Of a DNA stretch of 14,490 nt, positions 10,701-14,490 are shown in pieces. The notes below the pieces were generated by a model. It was not told the DNA's origin, did no database searches, and saw only the letters and a list, made by a program, of their open reading frames with translations. The DNA comes from Podaxis mareebaensis. Its lineage: Eukaryota; Basidiomycota; Agaricomycetes; Agaricales; Agaricaceae. The stretch lies in the NCBI GenBank assembly GCA_018524725.1, contig JAEUWP010000533.1, positions 1 to 14,490 on the forward strand, given 5' to 3'. How positions within the stretch are numbered: the first letter of the stretch is position 1; each line of letters opens with the position of its first letter. The position numbers and the translations under genes were made by a program.

Positions 10701-11299
10701 AGATTGCGTTAGCTTACGAGCAGAAATATCCGAGTAGACTTGAACTGTATGGGGTTGGGAATCGTTGGCGGCAAAACCATCGACGAACATGTATGAGAAC
10801 GGGATGGATTGCCGAACATAATCATCAGGCTACAGATCCTCGTAAGATGCTGGAACAGACGAAACATGTACGGAAAGCACGTACTTCAATAGGGCTTAGA
10901 AACGTGACGTTGAATTGGATCGGACCAGCTTCAAGTCTGAAAATACTCCTGGTAGGAGTAATCTCCTTTGCCACGGTCCTCGTAAAGTTGAACCCGCTAT
11001 TGCCCATCCATTGAAAGGCTTGATTGTCTACGCGAATCATTCCAGCCCATCCAAATTCCTACAATATTGACATGATTGAGTTCACAAGTGTTAAAGGAGG
11101 AGAGGTAACTTACTCGGCTCGTCGTGAAGAAATTTGGCCATATGCGTGCGGGAGAGGATCCATCATCATTGCTGGCTATCCACCCATGAAGGTACGGGGA
11201 TTTGACTGCCAGAGGAGTATAACCAAGTTGAGGGGGAGTTTGGGCAGAGGCCAGCAGCCCATAAAGAAGCGTGATCTGAAGGAAAAGTGCGGAGAGCAT
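7756..11299 (-). CDS. Membrane-anchored glutaminase A-like protein, 17 exons
   Basis: Related to fungal extracellular glutaminase GtaA (DUF5127-DUF4965-DUF1793 architecture), which releases ammonia from glutamine; activity here is inferred. Exons: 11299-11114, 11058-10885, 10829-10718, 10663-10509, 10457-10348, 10298-10118, 10063-9837, 9772-9627, 9577-9521, 9471-9398, 9347-9192, 9144-8959, 8905-8866, 8809-8756, 8704-8536, 8482-8444, 8392-7756. Total 2703 nt, 900 residues, frame kept at every junction. Signal peptide about 1-19; PLAVKSPYLHGW at 29-40; GWAGMIRVD at 65-73; TWQTGAD at 214-220; RWPVFSFSVDLG at 247-258; NPVEVIYGAFPA from 385; NCGNMLIMAYAHA from 450; TYGQSNSWSLMYNLF in exon 12. After a short Ser/Gly linker a single span (711-736) is followed by KRR and a 164-residue Ser/Pro-rich tail with a coiled coil (about 873-890) and final PPPGYA. 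The exon 11/12 junction (intron 9191-9145) uses weak sites and is the least certain. Confidence 0.92.
8705..8755 (-). other. Stop-free 51-nt intron in glutaminase gene
   Basis: Donor GTAGGT, branch CTAAC and acceptor ACAG are all good, and removing it gives a join of conserved length before HWSLLTAATI. Its length is a multiple of three and it has no in-frame stop, so retention would insert 17 residues without breaking the frame. Confidence 0.75.
10458..10508 (-). other. Second stop-free 51-nt intron in glutaminase gene
   Basis: Donor GTGCAA and acceptor AACAG. Removal joins YYATAK directly to RSGLTWQTGAD, the spacing I expect in the family. The intron is 51 nt long with no in-frame stop, so a retained form would add 17 residues (Pro/Leu/Cys-rich) inside the N-terminal domain. 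Confidence 0.75.
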
Positions 11300-11770
11300 A
11301 GTGGGTCACTACGCTCTTCCCCTCGCTCAGCGGAGTTGTTGGATAACGTGTTGAGCAGGCCTCGTCAGTGGAAAATCGGGGTAAGTACGCAAGGATCGCG
11401 ATTGCTCGTGCATGAAACCACGCCTGATGGGATCACGCCCATGATCTGACCCTGCAGTCCGCGAAACCCGTGAAAGAAGCAGGCGGGTCCACCAGTGCAT
11501 CAGCATCCTGTGCCTCTCAAATAGGCTCAGCAGCGCCGTGACTTATGCACAGTGCAATTATAGAACCGCACACATGATTCAAGAACTACCTGAAGCAAGA
11601 AACAAGCATAGCGCCCAAGGAGTCCCAGAAAGAGGCCTGAGGTCTGAGCTGGCTGGCTCGGCAGGGTGGAGTTGTAAAATTAATACATACCCAGGCTGTC
11701 ATTCAGTAATTTAGGTGGCTGCTGGGAATTCCCAGGGTACTGCGCGGCCATCGCTCAGCAGTTGATGGTG
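11300..11770. other. 5' flank of the glutaminase gene, no gene seen
   Basis: Presumed promoter of the minus-strand glutaminase gene, whose start at 11299 lies in the context CCACTATGC. I see no clear TATA box within 100 bp and no coding frame. A perfect 14-bp palindrome (11722-11735) is the only structured element noticed. Confidence 0.45.
11722..11735. other. 14-bp perfect palindrome
   Basis: CTGGGAATTCCCAG reads identically on both strands. It lies about 420 bp upstream of the glutaminase start codon and just left of the weak ORF at 11771-12025. Symmetric sites of this kind can bind dimeric transcription factors, but I know of no factor for this exact site. Confidence 0.5.
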
Positions 11771-12025
11771 TCAATGACTACACTGTACCCGCTTAAGGCA
11801 TTGTTCGGCTGTTTCAGCGCTCTCCCGTGACATGATCAAGAGCACCTCTGTCATATTCCTGGGAGGAGTGTCGAGTGCCTCTGGATGGAAGATAGAAGAT
11901 GTTAGGGGGTGATCTACTCTGTCCAGGATGGTCCATGCAGCTCCAATTCTTGGGACACAAACCTCAACCAGCGAGCTTGTAAGGGGCGGGTGCTCCATCG
12001 TACTCGTGATATCCCGGATGACCAT
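11771..12025 (-). CDS. Weak hypothetical ORF, 84 residues
   Basis: An open frame beginning MVIRDITSTMEHPPLTSSLV with amino-acid composition that looks protein-like (balanced charged and hydrophobic residues, few Cys, a Glu-rich C-terminal part). I recognise no domain. There is no signal peptide or membrane span. The frame extends a few codons upstream to a TAA. It could be a short gene, the last exon of a gene or a fossil of one; chance is also quite possible at this length. Confidence 0.22.
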   Translation of the reverse strand: MVIRDITSTMEHPPLTSSLVEVCVPRIGAAWTILDRVDHPLTSSIFHPEALDTPPRNMTEVLLIMSRESAETAEQCLKRVQCSH

Positions 12026-12624
12026 TGTTCCGCGACCAGACCTATGTTAGGACCACGATTACGATAACGGATTCGCGTTCCCGAAGTGCGGTCATATGTC
12101 TTTCTTTTCAATTTGGTGCATACATAAAGTTTATTTATTCGTTAGAAGAAGACAACTAAAATTGAAAGTAGAATTGTTCACGTTAATTTCGAACGCCTTG
12201 CGATGAAGATTCCCATTCACCTCATATGGCGTAGCCCTATCTTTGCACTCCGCCGGGATCAACTTCGAGTTTCAATCAAGTGATTACGAAGGGCATTGAG
12301 TGTCAAGTGATAGGCCCCCATCGTCATTCATGAAAGTGAATCAGCATGATTGTTGTGGTCAAAAATATGCAGATATTGTATAATTCGTTCGCGATTTCAC
12401 GACCGAAGTAGCTCAAGAAATGTAGTTGGAATCACCTTCGAGGCTATGGGTACCCTAAACCGTACGGAGGCTCGGTATTCTGGTCACCGAAATTGGAGGA
12501 AGGGTGAATCTAGGGTAACAGGATCCGGCACGGTACAGGTTGCATAATATCTCGCTTTTTCCTGAGTGGGGAATGTTATCACCGGTCCAAAATGAAGGGA
12601 TTTGTATCATATAAGGATATCTAT
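12026..12624. other. Intergenic region, no gene seen
   Basis: About 600 bp downstream of the small secreted protein gene. An AT-rich stretch near 12115-12180 is the only compositional feature. It probably contains the 3' UTR of the minus-strand gene ending at 12625. No recognisable coding frame or RNA gene. Confidence 0.5.
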
Positions 12625-13316
12625 TTATATTCCAAAGGCAATGCACAAAGCCACAGTACCAATTAACAATCCTCCAATGCGACGGATACCCAAATTCCCC
12701 CATAGAGCGTGGCCGTTTGGTAACTGGGATTGAACCGGAACACTGTCAGCTTCAGTCAACATATAGACTGGAACAGGGGCACCAGTATATGAAGAGCAAA
12801 TACTGTGTGCATACGTTAAATACCGCCATCTGTACGCAAGAGCCATGTGTCATTCCCTGGAAACCACAAGACTTGGAAATCGCCATGGGACCCTGGTCGT
12901 ACGTGAGTGCGAGGTGTCCGGAGGAATGTTGGTCACTCCACTGTTTGACAACTTCGGGACCATGTAAATATAGACTCACGTGTGGTTGTTTGTAGGAGCC
13001 CAGAAGTGATGGCTTCGGTGGCGTACTCATTGCCAATGACAGCTCTGGTAAGGATGACTTCTTGGGCATAAGTTGTTCTTCCGTCTTCACCAACTCCAAC
13101 AACCGAAACACTATACAAGAAATCATTGGACTGGCTGGCTTCGGGGACGCTTTCTAGTAGAGGTGCGATAACGTTGTAAAGAGTCACTGTGGCACCAAGG
13201 ACACCTTCGAATCGCAGGTTTTTGAGTCCTTGTTGCTCAAGTTTAGGTAATGAAAGACCAGAAGAGAGAGCCGAGAGAATGGTGGCAGTGACTAATCCAG
13301 TGTTTAGGGGCTTCAT
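12625..13316 (-). CDS. Small secreted, probably GPI-anchored protein; middle exon uncertain
   Basis: Exon 1 (13316-12980, 112 codons plus one base) is firm: a signal peptide at about 1-22 and a Val/Thr-rich stretch with VGVGEDGRTTY, a pattern I associate with small secreted basidiomycete proteins; it ends at a consensus GTGAGT donor. The last exon is also plausible: YTGAPVPVYMLTEA, an Asn/Gly-containing spacer, then a hydrophobic end (RRIGGLLIGTVALCIAFGI) like a GPI-attachment signal. The middle is unresolved. One fully open model uses 12979-12893 (87 nt) and 12823-12768 (56 nt) as introns, with exons 12892-12824 and 12767-12625, giving 182 residues. However, a different frame of the middle segment holds SCGFQGMTHGSC, resembling the paired-cysteine motif I recall in such proteins, and no clean splicing joins it to exon 1 and to the YTGAP segment. 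Function unknown. Confidence 0.6.
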
Positions 13317-13683
13317 CGATTGGCCGTGATGGTACTCCAGGAGGAGATAATTTCAGATTTATATCCTGAGCTCGACCAAGGGCATTGAACGCAATGGATC
13401 ATTTTTTGCACAGTGCCAGAGAATTAAATCAGTGGAACTGGCCACTTCGAGCCCCAAAAGGAGCTACTAGTTTGTCTACTCTGCCTTTCGATTATTGCCT
13501 ATTACTGCCAATAAGTTCTCTGGAAGTTATTTAGACTACCTGCCTATCCTCCTAACCAATCCCTGTAGATAGAATGTACGGTATCTACGGATACCAGGGG
13601 CCCAACTATTAGTGGGTGCCAGGACGTCTGGCTGATGTGAGGCAAGGCACCAGTCCAAAATGCACCCATCCAAACTTGACCCG
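13317..13683. other. 5' flank of the small secreted protein gene
   Basis: No coding frame of note. It holds the presumed promoter of the minus-strand gene starting at 13316, including a TATA-like box, and runs up to the edge of the CpG-depleted tract. Confidence 0.45.
13358..13363 (-). promoter_or_regulatory. TATA-like box
   Basis: TATAAA on the minus strand, about 42 bp upstream of the ATG of the small secreted protein gene. If used at typical spacing, the transcript would have a very short 5' UTR. Confidence 0.4.
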
Positions 13684-14418
13684 GATTGTGCACATGATAA
13701 AAATTGCTGGGAGATATGCTTTCCCTTGCTTGCTAGCCCAGCAAACTACATGGAACACTGAAAGCAGTGTATCTTCAAACTCTTGGCCTCCAGTATAATG
13801 TCATTAGCCTTGCTCACAGCATGCAAGCCCTATCCAACTACCTGAGTGTGGCTTGTTGCAATTAGCTTTCAAAACCAATCGAAGAAATGGTCCACAAATG
13901 CACCAATATCAGGACATGCTCAATGCACCAAAGACCTCAAAAGTGCCAGTGGCAAAATAATACTTCAGGTCCAGATTTCGCAGTGGCTGTTTACCCAAGG
14001 TATCTGGGAACAAACAGATGCCCAGACTTTTTATAGCCAAGCATGAATGCAATCATCTCACTGTGCTCAACCCCTTGAATACATTTTGCAACAGCCTCCC
14101 ATCTCAAAGGGCATTGATTCTTTTCAATGCCTGGAGTTGCATCAAAAGCCCTCACACTCTAAATATATGGGAGGTGTGAGCATATCATCCTTCATTAACA
14201 CTAATGATCAGAGCACCTTCAGTATATAATTGGGTTTTTGATGAGGCTGATGATGTCTGTTACATTTGTGAAATCCCCAACATGTCTGTGAATCCCATCC
14301 TTATGACCCTTTTCTTCCAATGCTCTTGAATGATGTCTTCTATTCTTGTTTGTAGCAATGCAACCAGGCACTCCCTTTGTTCCTTATTGAGCATACTTGT
14401 GCTATAGGCTTCTTGTTA
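13684..14418. repeat. CpG-depleted tract, probable decayed mobile element
   Basis: Across 735 bp only two CpG dinucleotides occur (13880 and 13979), and none in the last 438 bp, while flanking DNA has CpG at ordinary density (five within 40 bases from 14419). TpG and CpA steps are abundant, as expected when methylated CpG decays by deamination. Reading frames on both strands are short and broken; the most protein-like is a minus-strand stretch of about 45 codons near the right end with EQRECLVALLQTR. I cannot name the element family, and no LTR or terminal inverted repeat is visible in the part included here. Likely a repeat that was silenced by cytosine methylation. Confidence 0.65.
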
Positions 14419-14490
14419 CGTAGAGACGGTTTCTACACGTCGTCTCAGTGCGGAGAGATACTGTCCTAAGACACCCCGACACTATTAAGT
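14419..14490. other. CpG-normal sequence after the repeat, cut by window end
   Basis: CpG returns abruptly at 14419. The segment contains a short inverted repeat, GAGACG and CGTCTC separated by 12 bases (about 14424-14447). Too short to assign; it may be unique flanking DNA or the terminus of the element. Confidence 0.4.

Noticed and set aside
11024..11449. A 141-codon plus-strand ORF
   Set aside because: It lies antisense over the first exons and promoter of the glutaminase gene, and its protein has no motif.
12726..12745. A tRNA B-box-like string (GGTTCAATCCC on the minus strand)
   Set aside because: The bases flanking the loop do not pair as a T-stem, no A box or cloverleaf is found, and it falls in the last exon of the small secreted protein gene.
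1..14490. CRISPR arrays, bacterial operons, prophage or rRNA genes
   Set aside because: No regularly spaced repeats, no Shine-Dalgarno-linked gene strings and no rRNA-like segments were seen; the spliced genes are fungal.

Overview
This window reads as nuclear DNA of a filamentous basidiomycete, most likely a mushroom-forming Agaricomycete. Coding regions are cut by many very short introns (mostly 47-64 nt) with GTRNGT-type donors, CTRAY branch sites and AG acceptors. The recognisable proteins are fungal cell-wall and secretory types. Nothing looks bacterial: there are no operons and no Shine-Dalgarno sites. Gene models were built by hand from splice signals, reading frame and remembered family motifs. 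No database was searched.

Layout. 1-4612 is about 4.6 kb with no recognisable gene; it has an AT-rich patch, a small (GAT)5 tract and strong G-over-C skew toward its right end. 4613-5272 (minus) is a single open frame of 219 codons with a zinc-finger-like Cys/His motif, of uncertain reality. 5556-7118 (plus) is a clean six-exon gene for a 344-residue chitin synthase export chaperone (Chs7). 7119-7755 is the convergent 3' intergenic region. 7756-11299 (minus) is a 17-exon gene for a 900-residue glutaminase A-like protein (DUF5127/DUF4965/DUF1793 family) with a signal peptide, one C-terminal membrane span and a cytoplasmic tail ending in a short coiled coil and a PPxY motif. 11300-12624 is mostly without recognisable genes, with one weak ORF. 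12625-13316 (minus) encodes a small secreted protein, probably GPI-anchored, whose middle exon(s) cannot be fixed from sequence alone. From 13684 to 14418 the DNA is almost free of CpG, which marks a decayed, probably once-methylated repeat.

The three real genes all concern the secretory pathway and cell surface: an ER chaperone for chitin synthase, a membrane-anchored extracellular hydrolase and a small surface protein. They are transcribed separately, and a shared function is not shown. I found no obviously new multi-gene system. The best leads are the CpG-depleted relic, an in-frame alternative start in the long CHS7 intron, two stop-free 51-nt introns in the glutaminase gene, the PPxY tail, and the conflicting reading frames in the small secreted protein.
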